The notes: a model not told the origin generated them from the letters alone. 64,000 bases of DNA from Closterium sp. Naga37s-1 (GCA_947471745.1 CANJKZ010000724.1:1962501-2026500), one strand, 5' to 3'; numbered from the stretch's first letter, positions 1-12,102 are shown. Numbers and translations are program-made.

Positions 1-180
1 GAAGCTAGCGGTGGGCCCAATGATAAAATGGCCTAGGATTAGGCCTGCTGTGATAGCATGTTAAAATGCTAGGTTAGCTTAGTAGGTTTAGGAGCCTAGG
101 GTGAACCAGGCATGAGAGTAGCGAGAAGAGGAAGGGGGATTCACTAATGAGCAAAGATACAAGATATAGTGCAAGAGACA
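1..180 (-). mobile_element. Edge of a minus-strand Copia element: leader plus short 5' LTR
   Basis: Only the 5' end of the element is inside the window. Reading the minus strand, an LTR of about 122 bp (59-180, TG...CA on the plus strand) is followed by a primer-binding site resembling TGGTATCAGAGC (plus 47-58) and then by the GGGCCCACC box (10-18). The same order occurs in the six better-preserved Copia elements of the window. The right LTR end is inferred from length and the terminal CA, because its partner LTR is outside the window. Completeness cannot be judged. Confidence 0.6.
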
Positions 181-1035
181 AGAGAATGAGGTGCACCACC
201 AATGTGTCTACACTAAACTACATGCTAAGGCAGTTAATATAAACACATATACATATTATGTATTCAACAAGTCGAATCGCATGGAGACGTACCTCACAGT
301 CTTCATGATGAACATTCCGGATGCACCTCTGTCTCCCACTAGCTTTCCATTGATCCGAGTTGGACGCAACTTGACCACGAATTTCAATAAATGGGTGCAG
401 GGGGGAGGGAAAGGTGAGAAGAAGCACATAGCTTGAGCTATGTGCTTCGACAGCCATGATAGAAAAACAATACACTGACATGATTTGACAAAATGCGAAC
501 CTTGACAATTGTAAATACTTTCGAAATGATTCACGAACTCCTCTCAAGTACCATTCGCTAAGGCTTGGACAAAAGCGGAGCTGCATAATGTGTAAAATTT
601 AGAAGATATTGTCTTTTCAGCATGGCAAAATCAAACAGACATTTACTAAATGTTTTCCTTCCCCACATTTAGGGGCTGGCCATCTTAGCCGTTAAAGCCA
701 GAGGAATGCCGTTGCCGCTGCGTGGGAGGATTGGCCCGAAAAGCGATGCAGACGCGATGGCGTAAGTGAGGAGCGCCGCATCTGGCGAGAAGATGATCGA
801 GCATGAGAATAGTTGAAATGAAACGGCACGAGGCGGAACGCAATCACTGCAACGCGTTCTGAACGCATGATTGATCCCGTTGGGGCCTATCGTCTTTGTG
901 ACAAAAAAGCTGAAGAATGCTCACTGAGCAAGAAGATATATCCCAACCGCTCCATAAACGGAACCAACAATAGACAAAAAAGAGAACCTATATAGCAAAG
1001 GAATGAGCGAAAATAAATGTTGTCCTTATATAGCG
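181..1035. other. Unassigned intergenic sequence between two retroelements
   Basis: No convincing gene is visible. Short open frames on both strands between about 190 and 590 lack recognisable motifs and overlap each other. The last 150 bases contain two copies of a unit around TATAGCAAAGGAATGAGCGAA, so the Gypsy LTR that follows may start a little earlier than the 1036 limit used here. Confidence 0.4.
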
Positions 1036-1321
1036 AAGGAATGAGCGAATGTTATATCGAGAACTAGCGTGGTAACGGTAATGCGCGAAAATGGGGTGCG
1101 CTACGGGCCTAGCGCCGAGGTTGGGAATTGTCGAGGCGGAGGACCGGAGTGCGGGTTACCAACCGAATCGTGAGGCTGGGTCGTGATGCGAACAGTGGCA
1201 AGAATAGTGGTCGAGGCGAGTGTCGCGAGTGGTAACGGTGCACAGTTGGGTACTATTGGCGGGAACAGGCATGTACGTGGTAAGCAGGGGCGCGAAGTAA
1301 GGAATTTTCCTTTTCCTTACA
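1036..1321 (-). repeat. 3' LTR of the Gypsy element
   Basis: This aligns along its length with 21432-21725. Both copies end in CCTTACA on the plus strand, and a purine tract (minus strand) abuts the inner edge as expected for second-strand priming. The outermost part, about 57 bp in the other copy, cannot be aligned, so the left boundary is uncertain and no target duplication could be confirmed. Confidence 0.7.
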
Positions 1322-1596
1322 CTACCCCCCTCCCCCAAGGAGGACCTCCTTACGAGAGTGCGTGTACATCTCGGAAATTGCGGCCGCGCAAATACCCGGC
1401 GAGGACGGGGTGGTTGTCGATTTCATCCAAGGGCACCCAGTTGTCTTCAGTGGGCGTGCAGTCCCTTCCAGCGAATCAAGAACTCGATCCTGCAGGCTCC
1501 ACATTGGTCACGAACTGGGTGGCTCAGTATTTTTTCAAGTGTGATGACAAGCTCTGTCGGTGGTCGTGTCACGCTGGATGGGCGGCTGCAAGACAA

Positions 1597-3660
1597 TTAA
1601 CTCGTTGACGGAACATATGGGCGGAGGAGGCTGACGTGGACGGACGGGTTGACGTACCAGTTATCGGGTAGGAGGAGGTGAGCGGTGACGGGTGAAATTA
1701 TGTGGCCAATTCGAAATGACCTGCAATATCGAGGGTGTAGGTTTGGAGTAACAAACAAACGGAGGTTCTGCGTGTCGAGTAAAACGAGGTCGTCGGGCTG
1801 GTAAGTGACAGGGCGGCGGTGGCGGTCGGCGTTGCGCTTAGCGATTATATTCGACCTTTTAATGGGCCTGTAAAATTTTGGCAAACTGTTGCGCGAGCGG
1901 GACTGGGTTGTCCGGGTTCGGGGTCATGGGTACTGTGGGATTTTGTCTGTAGTTGAGGTAGAAGGGCGACTGCTGCGTCGTGGCTGACGTGGAGTTGCTG
2001 TATGCAAACTCGATAAGTGCAACTGCTGCTCCCAAGTTGCAGGGTCGTCGTATGTGGCTCGAATTAACTGTTTCATGGTCTGGTTTGTCCGTTCGGTTTG
2101 ACCGTCGGTTTCGGGGTGGTATGATGAACTAAACTGTAGTCTCGTGCTGAACTGTTGCCACAGTTTCCGCCAGAAGTTGCTGGTGAATTTCGTGTCGCGG
2201 TCGCTGATTATCGCCGCGGGTATCCCGTGCAGTCAAACGGCGGTGGCGATGAAGAGGCAGGCTTTTTCTTCAGCTGAGATCGACTTCGTGCAGGTTGCGA
2301 AGTGGGCCATTTTTGTTAGCCGGTAACCCCGTGACGAAGTCCATCGTCACCTTCTGCCAAGCACGCTCTGGGGGTGGTATCGGCTGCAACTGTCCTACAG
2401 GTCGCAGTTGTGACGACTCAATGAGCTGACAGGAGGGACACAACGCCACGTGTCGCTGTACATAGGTCAGCATCTCGGGCCAGTAATAGTACCGCTGCAG
2501 CTGCTGTCGTGTTCTCTCAACCCCAAAATGTCCTAAGGCAACCCCGTCATGTGCCTCTTGTAGCAGTAACTCCCTTAGCAGGTTGTAACCCGGTACCCAG
2601 ATACGATTGGTACTGGCTTTCACATGATAAAACCCTTTTGCTGCTGCAAACTACTGTGATTTTCCTCCTCTGAAGAATGGGTCTGTCTTAAATCGTGGGT
2701 AAATAGTCATGTGAGTAGTGGGCTGGTCTGGGCGAGTAATATTGCGTGTATTTGGGCAGTCGGGCGGGTTAATGTGTCGGCGATGTTCGAAACACCCTTT
2801 TTATAGGTGACCGTATAGTGGAAGTTGGACTCGAGGAAGTCGAGCCAACGGACATGTCGTGGGTTGAGGTCGGGCTGTGCGCGGAGGTACTGTAGTGATT
2901 TGTGGTTCGTCCGTACCGTCACGTCAGCGCCGGTCAAGTAACAACGCCACATTTTGAACGCGTGCACGACACGCAAGCATTTCGCGGTCGTGTATCGTGT
3001 AATTCTTCTCGGGCGGTTGTAGTTTTCGTGACTCGTATGCGATGGGCTGTAATCCGTTGGAGAAGTCCTGTAGCAGTACAGCTCCGATGGCAATGTCGCT
3101 AGCGTCGGTAACTACTTCGATTGGGCGGCGTGGGTCGGCGATGCGCAGTACGGGTGGTGAAAAGAGAAAAAAATTTAGGGCAGAGAAGGCAGCATGCTCT
3201 TTCTCCCCCCCATGTAAAAGCGACCCCTTTCCGTAATAAATCCGTCGGTGGGTAAGCTAGCCATGCTATGTCGAGGACGAACTGGCGGACATAGTTAACA
3301 AACCCAAAAAAACTTAGTAGCTCCGTGATGTTTGTCGGGGGGCGCCACGCTTTGACATTATCCAGCATTTTTTTTTTTTTTTTTTTCCATTCCAACCCCA
3401 GCTTCCGAAATGACGTGCCCTCCTGAAATAACTCGCACTTCGAACCCTTCGTCAGTAGCCGATGCTCGTCTAGAAAATAAACACCGCTTCCAAGTCTGCT
3501 AAGTGCTGCTTCTTGTTCTTTCAGTGAACTAAGATGTCATCGAGGTACACGATGACGCAATTGTCTAAAAGTGGCCTAGGCGCCTCGTTCATGGTCATTG
3601 GTGTCACGGGTGCATTGGTCAGCTTGAACAACACTATTGTGTACTCGAAGGACCCGTACT
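1597..3660 (-). pseudogene. Gypsy pol remnant: RT 3' part, RNase H, integrase
   Basis: From right to left on the minus strand there is an RT segment with the YLDDIL active-site motif, an RNase H segment (LTGADVTVRTNHKSLQYL), an integrase zinc-finger region (GHFGVERTRQQLQRYYYWP, CPSCQ), the start of the integrase core (MDFVTGLP) and the integrase C-terminal fold ending in HVSLLRPY. These are classical Ty3/Gypsy signatures. The stretch is a broken fossil. Its RT is separated from the upstream RT half by the insertion at 3680-10124. Confidence 0.85.
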
Positions 3661-3679
3661 TGGTTCTAAAAGTTGTATT

Positions 3680-5085
3680 TGTTGGATGCAATACATAGTT
3701 TGCACGACAACCTACCGCCTATTTGTCGACGTTGAGTGAAAGTGAGGTGTTCTGTCTGAAGTTAATTTGTTGTGTGTGAGTTACGCATTTCCGTGCTTTG
3801 CGTTTCTATGTTTAGGGCTCGTGAATCGCCTCAACGGTTCATGAGTTGTGTGCGTTTTCGTGAAAGGCTGCGTTCATGAGAGTTCGTTAATGTCTGTGTG
3901 CGAATGTAAGACTTCGTGCGCGTTTGCATTGTTTCGTGAGTTGTCATGAGTGTGCGTTGTTTTTATGTTCGTGAATTTCTGTGTTTGTGAAATTCCGTGA
4001 GGGTCGTGTGTTGTTCATGAATGTTTGTGAGCGTCATGGTTGTTTCTGTTTTTCTATTTTCGTGTGTGTTCGTGAAGAGTCGCGAGTGTTCGCGAGGATA
4101 TTTTCCGTGCTGGTCAAGGTCAAGGGCGCCAGAATCTTGACCGCGCGTGAGCTCTTGATTTTGCGCGTGGGCCCTCAGGCCCGAGCGTGTGGCTCGCAAC
4201 TGTTGCGAGCGTGTGGCTCGGTACTGTTGCGCGAGGGCACAAGGCCCATGATCGCAACAGACAGCGCACGTCAGTGCACTGTAGAGCACGACCGAAAATA
4301 TCGGTCGTACTATGATTGCGCCGGCAGGGGCGCGCGTGTGTTTCGGGGGGTGCTGCGGGATTCCGAGGGGTGCTCGGGTTTGACTCGAGATTTCAGTTAA
4401 ACAACTGAATCTCGAGCCTCGTCTTTTACTGCACGTGGCACAAAGAATTTTCGCGGGAAAGCACCGCGCGTAAAGGGACAATTTTGATACAGGAGAAAAA
4501 CGGTGAAAGCCGTTTTTCAACTGTGAGACTTCGTGAAAACGGTAATCTCACACGAGTGTTTATGATTGCGCACGAGAAGTCGCGAACGATCATGAGGGGA
4601 GTCAGCAGGGGAATTTGGCAGACATGAAATTTGAAGACAGTTGTTCTACAGGGGAGAACCAAGCCCAATTCCGAAGCAGTTCGACAACCGTTTTCCTTGG
4701 CGCATCTGGCGAAGTCCTGAATTATAGTTAAACAACTGCTTTGTGCTTTCTTATGCTTGTGTGCTAGGCGAAATATAAATGTGTGCTTGTGTTCAGTTGT
4801 GATCAATCCTTTTGAGTGAAGTTTTTCTCTATCATCGTATTGACGTGAAGAGAACTTTCTGCACACGACCAGTTCGTCGTCATAACGTTGCGCAAGGAGC
4901 TTTGGGAATGCTCTAACGCACGCGTTTGTTTTCATACTTGGCGTGTCCCTCGACATAACACGGACCCTTGGATAGGGGCTGGCCTTGCCAGGCACCCAAG
5001 GACCCTTGGAGGTTACCCCGTGGGGACTGTTAAGTGTGAATTAAAGGTGTGGTTAGTAGCTCCTATATCCCAATAGTAGTCAACA
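3680..5085 (+). repeat. 5' LTR (1,406 bp) of the large Copia-like element
   Basis: It starts TGTTGGATGC and ends AGTCAACA. It matches 8729-10124 and the solo copy at 44552-46013. The first third is crowded with TTCGTGA/TTCATGA-like words (about 3830-4110). The middle holds a hairpin with 8-bp arms around ACGACCGA...TCGGTCGT (4288-4308). These are likely promoter-side features of U3, although no TATA box could be assigned with certainty. Confidence 0.9.
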
Positions 5086-5087
5086 AG

Positions 5088-5099
5088 TGGTATCAGAGC
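5088..5099 (+). other. Primer-binding site, initiator Met tRNA type
   Basis: TGGTATCAGAGC lies two bases inside the LTR and equals the complement of the 3' end of plant initiator Met tRNA. This is the standard primer of plant Copia elements. The other Copia insertions in the window carry versions with one or two changes. Confidence 0.9.
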
Positions 5100-5129
5100 T
5101 GTGGTTCTACGGATTGCCGTTAGAAGAGT

Positions 5130-7225
5130 ATGGCGTCGGGCGACAATGAAGGTTCTTTGGCACAAGCTAATAGCGGAAGCCAAGATAATGGTGATTCAGC
5201 GCCAAGGAGAATGCGGGTCAGCCAGGGCTCCCTATTGAAGGAGGTGCTCAAGAATTTCGTCGTCGATAAGTTCAACGGCAGCGGCTACGACGATTGGGCG
5301 TAGAAGATGCAGTTGTATTTTCGTCAAGTTGGCTTGTTGAATCTGATGACGGGCAAGGAGAAGAGGCCGGACGACCCCAACCTGCAAGAGGAGTGGGATG
5401 AGCGTGCGACGACCGGCTACTACCGCCTATCACAGAGTTTGGACCTGAACCAAAGAGCGCACGTCATGCATCTATTGGAGAAGGCTGAATGTGGACCACT
5501 AGCTTGGAAGGTGCTTAAGGAGCTGCATGCACCAACCTCGGTGGTTGCAACGCTCATGCTAGAGCGTGAACTTGCATCGTTGCGGCTGAATGAAGGGGAG
5601 CCAATTCAACCCGTCCTTGACAAGATGCTGGAGTTGTACGCGAAGCTGAAGATTGCGGGCGTAACCTATCCGGAGCAAACGAGGTGCTTGCGGATGCTGT
5701 CGTTGCTGCCCGAATCTTGGTTGCAGTTCACGAGCGGCCTCAGCCTTCCTCAGAACCAAGGTTCATGGACGCTTGAATGGGTGAGAACCAAGATCCTGGA
5801 GGAGGACTTTAGAAGGCGGCATTTCAACTTGAATCAAGATGGTGATGGCGGCTACGGCATGCAAGGCAGCACCTGGCGCAAAGGAAAAGTCCGTGGTGGG
5901 CGTGGACGCTTTGAAAGCGGACGTGATGAACAAGGACGACATGAAAACAGACGTGATGAGAGGAAGCAGAGAGGTGACAAAAGTGATGATGACGAAGATG
6001 AGGAGCACGGTGGCTACCACGGGTTCAAGGGTACCTGTTGGTACTGCAAGAAGCCGGGACACACATGGGTGAAATGCTGGAAGCGACCCAGAGGGTGGAC
6101 TCCCGGATATGAGGGTGGCGAGCGAAAGGAGAACCAACACAACGACGTTGGTTATGTTGCAGAGACCGCAATGGAAGGGGCAAACGGTTGGGAACGAGCT
6201 CCTGGACAGTTCTTCCACGTGCAAGGGAATAGGGGAGATACGAAGGCATCCGCCAAGAAGAGAGCAGAGCCTCCTCCCCTTAACACTTGGATTCTAGACT
6301 CCGGAGCAGCGTACCATATGACCCCGAGGGCGGACCTGCTGGATGTGATTGGGAAAACGTGCATCACTGAAATGCATTCGGGATGTGGGCACGAGATGAA
6401 AGTGATGGGGGTCGGCAAAGCAGCCTTCAAGGGAGCTGATGGGAAGCCGATCGTTTTGGAAGAAGTTCTTTTGGTGCCGGAGCTGAAGGGAAATCTAATC
6501 TCTTTGCGGAAGATGGGACTTGCAGGGGTGTGGACGTCGACCAACAGAGCTGAAACTTTCGAAGGGCGCCGTGGTGACCGAGTGTTGTGGAACTTGCATC
6601 AGGATAAGGACCTGCATGACGAGCTGTGGCATGTGCCCGTGGTGATGTGGAAGGAAGTGATACCTGAGATGCAAATTGGAGTTTACAGCTGCAAGGGGGA
6701 ATGCGCTACGGTGGCTGCTGAAACGATCAAGGAGTTGAAGGCGACAGTGGAGATGCTGGTGCAACAGTTGAAGCAGGTGAATGCTCGACTCGCAGCGTCT
6801 GAAAAGCGAAATGCATTTGGTGCTGATGAGAAGATGGGTACAGAATCCAGGGGGAGCAATGATAAAGCTGCTGCTGTTGATAAGGGGAAGGGAGTACACA
6901 AGAGTGACACTCAAGAGCAGCAGAAACATAAAGGGAAGGTGCAGCTGAAGGATGAAGCTGCTAAGGAGAAGCCATTGGTGCTGCATGCGACAAGAATTGC
7001 AGCTGATGAGAATACGGGCAAAGGGGAACCCGATGTGAAGCTGAGCAAGAAGGAAGTTGACAACACTTCGATGAAGCTGCAAATAGTTGCAGCAGATGAT
7101 GTGGAAGCTGAATTTGTGGGGGAGCAGAAGAGTGCCTCCCCAAAAACTGGAGTTGGGATTCGCGTTATGGTGAAGCCATTCGACAATGAAAAGGGGGAGC
7201 AGGTTGGCAAGGAAGCTAAATCTCC
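5130..7225 (+). pseudogene. gag and retropepsin region of the large Copia-like element
   Basis: The translation shows a UBN2-type Copia gag, then a charged linker, a CCHC zinc knuckle (CWYCKKPGHTWVKCW, near 6040-6085), and an aspartic protease site (WILDSGAAYHM, near 6290-6325). A Lys/Glu/Ala-rich, coiled-coil-like segment with no pol similarity follows. Gag forms the capsid shell, the knuckle binds RNA and the protease processes the polyprotein. The copy is broken. Downstream of about 7225 the sequence becomes the leader of a different Copia family, so the proline/arginine-rich translation there is not part of this gene. Confidence 0.8.
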
Positions 7226-7321
7226 CCTTGGATCGATCCTGTGGGTGGGCTCACCACCTTGTTGCTTCCGCTGCAACTGCTACTGCTACTCTCTGTGCCG
7301 CACGCCCCGTGGCGTGCGGCA

Positions 7322-7725
7322 GTTTTTCTTCCCGCCGTGCGCCCCGAGGCGCGCGGCGGTTTTCTGCCCGCCGTGCGCCCCGAGGCGCGCGGCGGTTTTC
7401 TGCCCGCCGTGCGCCCCGAGGCGCGCGACAGGTTTCTGCCCCGTCACTCGCCGCGTCGCCCCCGGGAGGCGCTGCGACGGGCGACGGGGACCCGTCGCGC
7501 CGCCCAGGGGAGCCGCGCGCGGCCCCTGCTGCCCCGTCGCGCGGCCCTCCTGCCCCGTCGCGCTGCCCAGGGGAGCCGCGCGCGGCCCCTGCTGCCCCGT
7601 CGCGCGGCCCTGCTGCCCCGTCGCGCTGCCCAGGGGAGCCGCGCGCGGCCCCTGCTGCCCCGTCGCGCGGCCCTGCTGCCCCGTCGCGCTGTCCAGGGGA
7701 GCCGTGCGCGGCCCCTGCTGCCCCG
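7322..7725 (+). repeat. GC-rich tandem repeats in a Copia leader
   Basis: Two successive arrays are visible: about three copies of a 50-bp unit containing GTGCGCCCCGAGGCGCGCGG, then about four copies of a unit near 60 bp containing CCCAGGGGAGCCGCGCGCGG. The high GC keeps several frames open on both strands, which creates spurious proline/arginine-rich translations. Confidence 0.8.
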
Positions 7726-8519
7726 TCCCGGACCTGCCCCGGCCCCGACCTGCCCCGGCCCAACTCCCGTCGCCCGTCGCGGCGCCCTGGGGGGGGCCGC
7801 TTGCGGCCCCCCCCAGGGCGCCGCGACGGGCGACGGGAGGGGAGTCTACAGGGGGCCGCGCGTTGCCCCCCCCCCCCTACCTCCCTACCCTGTTTTTAGG
7901 GTTTGGGGGGTGGCGGTTGGGGGGTGGCGGTTGGGGGGTGGCGGGTGTGTGGCGTCGCCTGCTCCTCCTCCTCCTTCGTCTCCCACTGCTGCAGCTATCG
8001 CTGAGGGGGGTGGATGTGTGGGAGTGTACGGAGTGGTGCTAGGGGGGTGGAGTGTGAGTAGAGCTAGGGTTTGAACAGGGGGTGTGTGAAATGGGGGTGG
8101 GACAGTTGGGGGAGGTTGAATGGAGGCGGTCGTCGTGTCGTCAGCAGCAGCAGCAGTCCGGAGGCTACAATCTCCGGTAGTCGCCAGTCGCCCGTGGGTC
8201 CGTTGCTCGTCTGCCGCTACTTTTAGCCGCGGGGCCAGTTACCCCAGTAGTCCGGAGCGCTGTTCCGGTAGCCACTGAGCCAGCAGCTCGTCTGTGTGTC
8301 TGCAGCGTCAGCAGTCGCCTCCCATCTTCTCTCCCCCACAGTCTCTCCTCCTCCTCACTTGCCCTCTGTGATAGCCTCTAGCTTTGCTTATATTTGTTAA
8401 CTATAAAACTGCTACCTCTTGTACTTGTGCTCAGAATGTGTGGTGACATTGTGATCCACCCTGAGCTTGTTTTCTTTTGCTTGCTCTGCTGATTACACCC
8501 CACTTTGGCTATGGGGGTG

Positions 8520-8644
8520 TGTCAGAATATTATGCTCTAGCCTGTAGTGGGGTGCTCTATAGCGAGTACAACTCTTCTAGGGTTTTGCTATTTGTATCCC
8601 CATTCTTGCTAGTGCAATCCTCTTCTTTCTTCTAAACTTTAACA
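8520..8644 (+). repeat. 3' LTR of the inner Copia remnant
   Basis: It starts TGTCAGAATATTATG directly after the purine-rich CTATGGGGGTG. It is related to the solo LTR at 43389 and the LTR at the right window edge (GTGGGGTGCTCTATAGCG). The right end is taken at CTTTAACA and could be about ten bases further on. Confidence 0.65.
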
Positions 8645-8728
8645 CCAATAACAGAAGTTGTGAAGGGAGTTGTCGAGTATGTGAGTGACAGATGTGGGTT
8701 CGAATAGTCGGCATGTTGTGGGGGAGTT

Positions 8729-10124
8729 TGTTGAGTGCAATACATAGTTTGCACGACAACCTACCGCCTATTTGTCGACGTTGAGTGAAAGTGAGGTGTT
8801 CCTCTGAAGTTAATTTGTTGTGCGTGAGTTACGCATTTCCGTGCTTTGCGTTTCTATGTTTACGGCTCGTGAATCGCCTCAACGGTTCATGAGTTGTGTG
8901 CGTTTTCGTGAAAGGCTGCGTTCATGAGAGTTCGTTAATGTCTGTGTGCGAATGCAAGACTTCGTGCGCGTTTGCATTGTTTCGTGAGTTGTCATGAGTG
9001 TGCGTTGTTTTTATGTTCGTGAATTTCTGTGTTTGTGAAATTCCGTGAGGGTCGTGTGTTGTTCATGAATGTTTGTGAGCGTCATGGTTGTTTCTGTTTT
9101 TCTATTTTCGTGTGTGTTCGTGAAGAGTCGCGAGTGTTCGCGAGGATATTTTCCGTGCTGGTCAAGGTCAAGGGCGCCAGAATCTTGACCGCGCGTGAGC
9201 TCTTGATTTTGCGCGTGGGCCCTCAGGCCCGAGCGTGTGGCTCGCAACTGTTGCGAGCGTGTGGCTCGGTACTGTTGCGCGAGGGCACAAGGCCCATGAT
9301 CGCAACAGACAGCGCACGTCAGTGCACTGTAGAGCACGACCGAAAATATCGGTCGTACTATGATTGCGCCGGCAGGGGCGCGCGTGTGTTTCGGGGGGTG
9401 CTGCGGGATTCCGAGGGGTGCTCGGGTTTGACTCGAAATTTCAGTTAAACAACTGAATCTCGAGCCTCGTCTTTTACTGCACGTGGCACAAAGAATTTTC
9501 GCGGGAAAGCACCGCGCGTAAAGGGACAATTTTGATACAGGAGAAAAACGGTGAAAGCCGTTTTTCAACTGTGAGACTTCGTGAAAACGGTAATCTCACA
9601 CGAGTGTTTATGATTGCGCACGAACGATCATGAGGGGAGTCAGCAGGGGAATTTGGCAGACATGAAATTTGAAGACAGTTGTTCTACAGGGGAGAACCAA
9701 GCCCAATTCCGAAGCAGTTCGACAACCGTTTTCCTTGGCGCATCTGGCGAAGTCCTGAATTATAGTTAAACAACTGCTTTGTGCTTTCTTATGCTTGTGT
9801 GCTAGGCGAAATATAAATGTGTGCTTGTGTTCAGTTGTGATCAATCCTTTTGAGTGAAGTTTTTCTCTATCATCGTATTGACGTGAAGAGAACTTTCTGC
9901 ACACGACCAGTTCGTCGTCATAACGTTGCGCAAGGAGCTTTGGGAATGCTCTAACGCACGCGTTTGTTTTCATACTTGGCGTGTCCCTCAACATAACACG
10001 GACCCTTGGATAGGGGCTGGCCTTTGTCAGGCACCCAAGGACCCTTGGAGGTGACCCCGTGGGGACTGTTAAGTGTGAATTAAAGGTGTGGTTAGTAGCT
10101 CCTATATCCCAATAGTAGTCAACA
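8729..10124 (+). repeat. 3' LTR (1,396 bp) of the large Copia-like element
   Basis: Nearly identical to 3680-5085. It is preceded by a G-rich tract (TGTTGTGGGGGAGTT) suited to plus-strand priming. It is followed at 10125 by GTCTT, the partner of the left target duplication. Confidence 0.9.
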
Positions 10125-12102
10125 GTCTTGGCGCATTCTGTCGGTTCGACTCGAATCTGGTGGTAACCGTCGCGTAAGTCAATTTTCGGGAGAAAAAAAA
10201 AAGTTGTTCGCAGTTGACTGTTACCCTGTTTAGTGCGCGGTGGTCTATGCACATGCGAAAACCTCATTCTTCGGGGTGAACAATATCGGTGCGACGAACG
10301 GTGATGAGCTCGGTTGAATGTTTTTTTTTCTCCAGTAGGTAATCTAACTACTTCCTCATTTCGTCCAACTCGGGCTGTGTTAGGCAGAACTATCGCTGTA
10401 CGGTCGGCTGTGCCCCCGGTTCTAACTGTATGCAGTGATCGTGTGCTCGATGAGGTGGCAGTCCCTCCGGTAAGTCGTCGGGAAAAATCCTGGGGTACCG
10501 TTTCGATAGCTCCTATAGTTCGGCCGATACGACTGCTAGCAGTTTCTGAAAATCGCTCGGTTCCTCAGCTTCTCCCACTTCTATGATATCCACTGCATAA
10601 ACGTTAGCTCCAGCGGCGACGACCCGTTTCATCGTGATGGCGTTGACGTGGACCGTTGAAGACTCAGGCTACTGCCAGCGAGATAGCAAGACCCAGTTAC
10701 TGTCGCTTCGCACAGTGCAATTGGCTATGGTCCAGTCGATTCGAGGGTTGTAGCGTCGCAGCCAATCACGTCCCTGTAAAAAGTCGTGCCCATCCAGTAA
10801 ACCCGAAGACCCCCCCGCAGCGAACTTTCACTCTTTCCACCTTCTCCCGTATAGCCAGCGGCTTGCCGTCAACTAAGCGTGCGTCGTTCTTCGGTAAGCA
10901 GCGACTAAGTGTCAGTTGCAGTTTCCTTGAAGTTGCGGTATTAATTAAACCATGGCTAGCTCCTCCGTCGATAAAAATCTTAATCGCTACCCCCTGTATT
11001 TTCCCGTGAATCAATATTGGGCAATCTGTCGTTGTACCCTCATTATTTAGCAGAGCCCGATCGATTGCGTGAATCGGTACCGTCACTCGGTGAGGGTCAG
11101 TCTTGTCGGGCGAGCAGTGAGTCTCGTCAGTAGTGGGCCCGTACTCTACTGACTGTTGGCGTTTCCCTGCCTCCCAGACTCCCTCCCCGCTCTGCTCCTC
11201 GCTGCCTTAGCTTCTATGGGCACTCGTTCTTACGATGGCCCGGCCTGTTGAACGCGAAGCATCGCCCCTTAAACGATGTGGCTGCTGCATTTGTTGCGAC
11301 GTCATGTACAGTGGCGTGCTTGGTCGGCCTCGGAGTACGATGTCCGTAGTAGGACTCCGGCCTTGGACGGCGCAAAATGTTGATTTTCTCCGCGAACGCT
11401 AGGATTTCGTTGAAGTTCGAGATCCCACGGAGTAGGATTTTTCAGCAGTATTTCAGGATTCAGGCCGCCGACGTAGCAATCCACTCGCTCCGCTTCGTGC
11501 ATGTAGCCAACTTGCTCACACATCGCGAGAAAATTGCTGGTGTAATCTTGAACCGAGCCAAGCTGTTGCCAAGTATGCAGCTTCTGACGTGCTGAGATCG
11601 ACGATCCGATCGGCTTGAAGCGCGCCCGAAGCCCTGTGCACCACGCGTCCCACGTGCTGTATTGGGCGACTTCGCAGAAAAAACTCCAGGTTACGGCTGG
11701 CCCCAAGGGAATCTCCTCTTGCGACAGTGGCTCGTAGGCGCTCGGCGATGTCACGATGACTCGCCACCAGTCCATGGCTGGGCCAGGTAGCAACGATACG
11801 GCGTAAATCTTCGCTGCATTCGACGTGACGTAATTTGCGTCGAAAAACATGTTCATTGTTAACACCCACGATTGAACCGTCGAACCTCCACGCTGGCTAG
11901 GATCGAAACAGGGCGAGTGCTGCAGCTTGAGTGGCATCGGCTCACCGATGCCATTGTTGCCGACAGGTGCGAAGATGCTGACGTGACACCGAACTTCTCG
12001 AGGTGTGTTCACGCCCGGTGCAGCTCTGGTTCTCTCCATGCCCGGCATAGATTGGGCGGCGCCATCACTGATTGCTCTTGAACGCTATCCCACGCTGTCG
12101 TG
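10125..12102 (-). pseudogene. Gypsy gag, retropepsin and N-terminal RT remnant
   Basis: On the minus strand a gag segment (around 11.3-12.05 kb, with LLPGPAMDWWR typical of Ty3/Gypsy capsid) is followed by a retropepsin with FIDGGASHGLI (near 10.95 kb) and by the RT stretch LPKIDLRDGYHQIRVEPTEC (near 10.15-10.2 kb). The RT continues on the other side of the insertion that ends at 10124. It is a broken fossil. Confidence 0.8.

Larger units (their letters stand above)
7226..8644 (+). mobile_element. Remnant of a short-LTR Copia element inside the large one
   Basis: It begins with a leader like that of the fold-back element at 32716 onward (degenerate GTGGGCTCACC box, then TGCTTCCGCTGC) and continues through a GC-rich tandem-repeat leader. 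It then passes directly to the shared Copia 3' UTR (about 8405-8519) ending in CTATGGGGGTG, and a 3' LTR (8520-8644). No coding domain and no 5' LTR are seen. It is a broken, non-autonomous fossil. The left limit is approximate. Confidence 0.7.
3680..10124 (+). mobile_element. Copia-like LTR element with 1.4-kb LTRs, inserted in the Gypsy RT
   Basis: It has two direct LTRs (3680-5085 and 8729-10124), a perfect initiator-Met primer site right after the first, a gag and retropepsin region, and a purine-rich tract (around 8713-8728) before the second LTR. Integrase, RT and RNase H are not seen; that space holds a remnant of another Copia family. Flanks read GTATT (3675-3679) and GTCTT (10125-10129), a 5-bp duplication with one mismatch. 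The LTRs differ by about ten substitutions over 1.4 kb, so insertion is recent compared with its Gypsy host. It is broken, with a few breaks plus the missing pol, and is probably non-autonomous. Confidence 0.88.

Noticed and set aside
3963-4520. Minus-strand 185-residue frame repeated at 9011-9568
   Set aside because: It lies inside the two LTRs of one element. Repetition comes from the LTR duplication, and the translation has no domain.
7226-8042. Extension of the large Copia gag frame into a proline/arginine-rich protein, and overlapping frames in the same region
   Set aside because: The sequence here is the GC-rich leader of another Copia family. Openness in several frames on both strands is explained by base composition.
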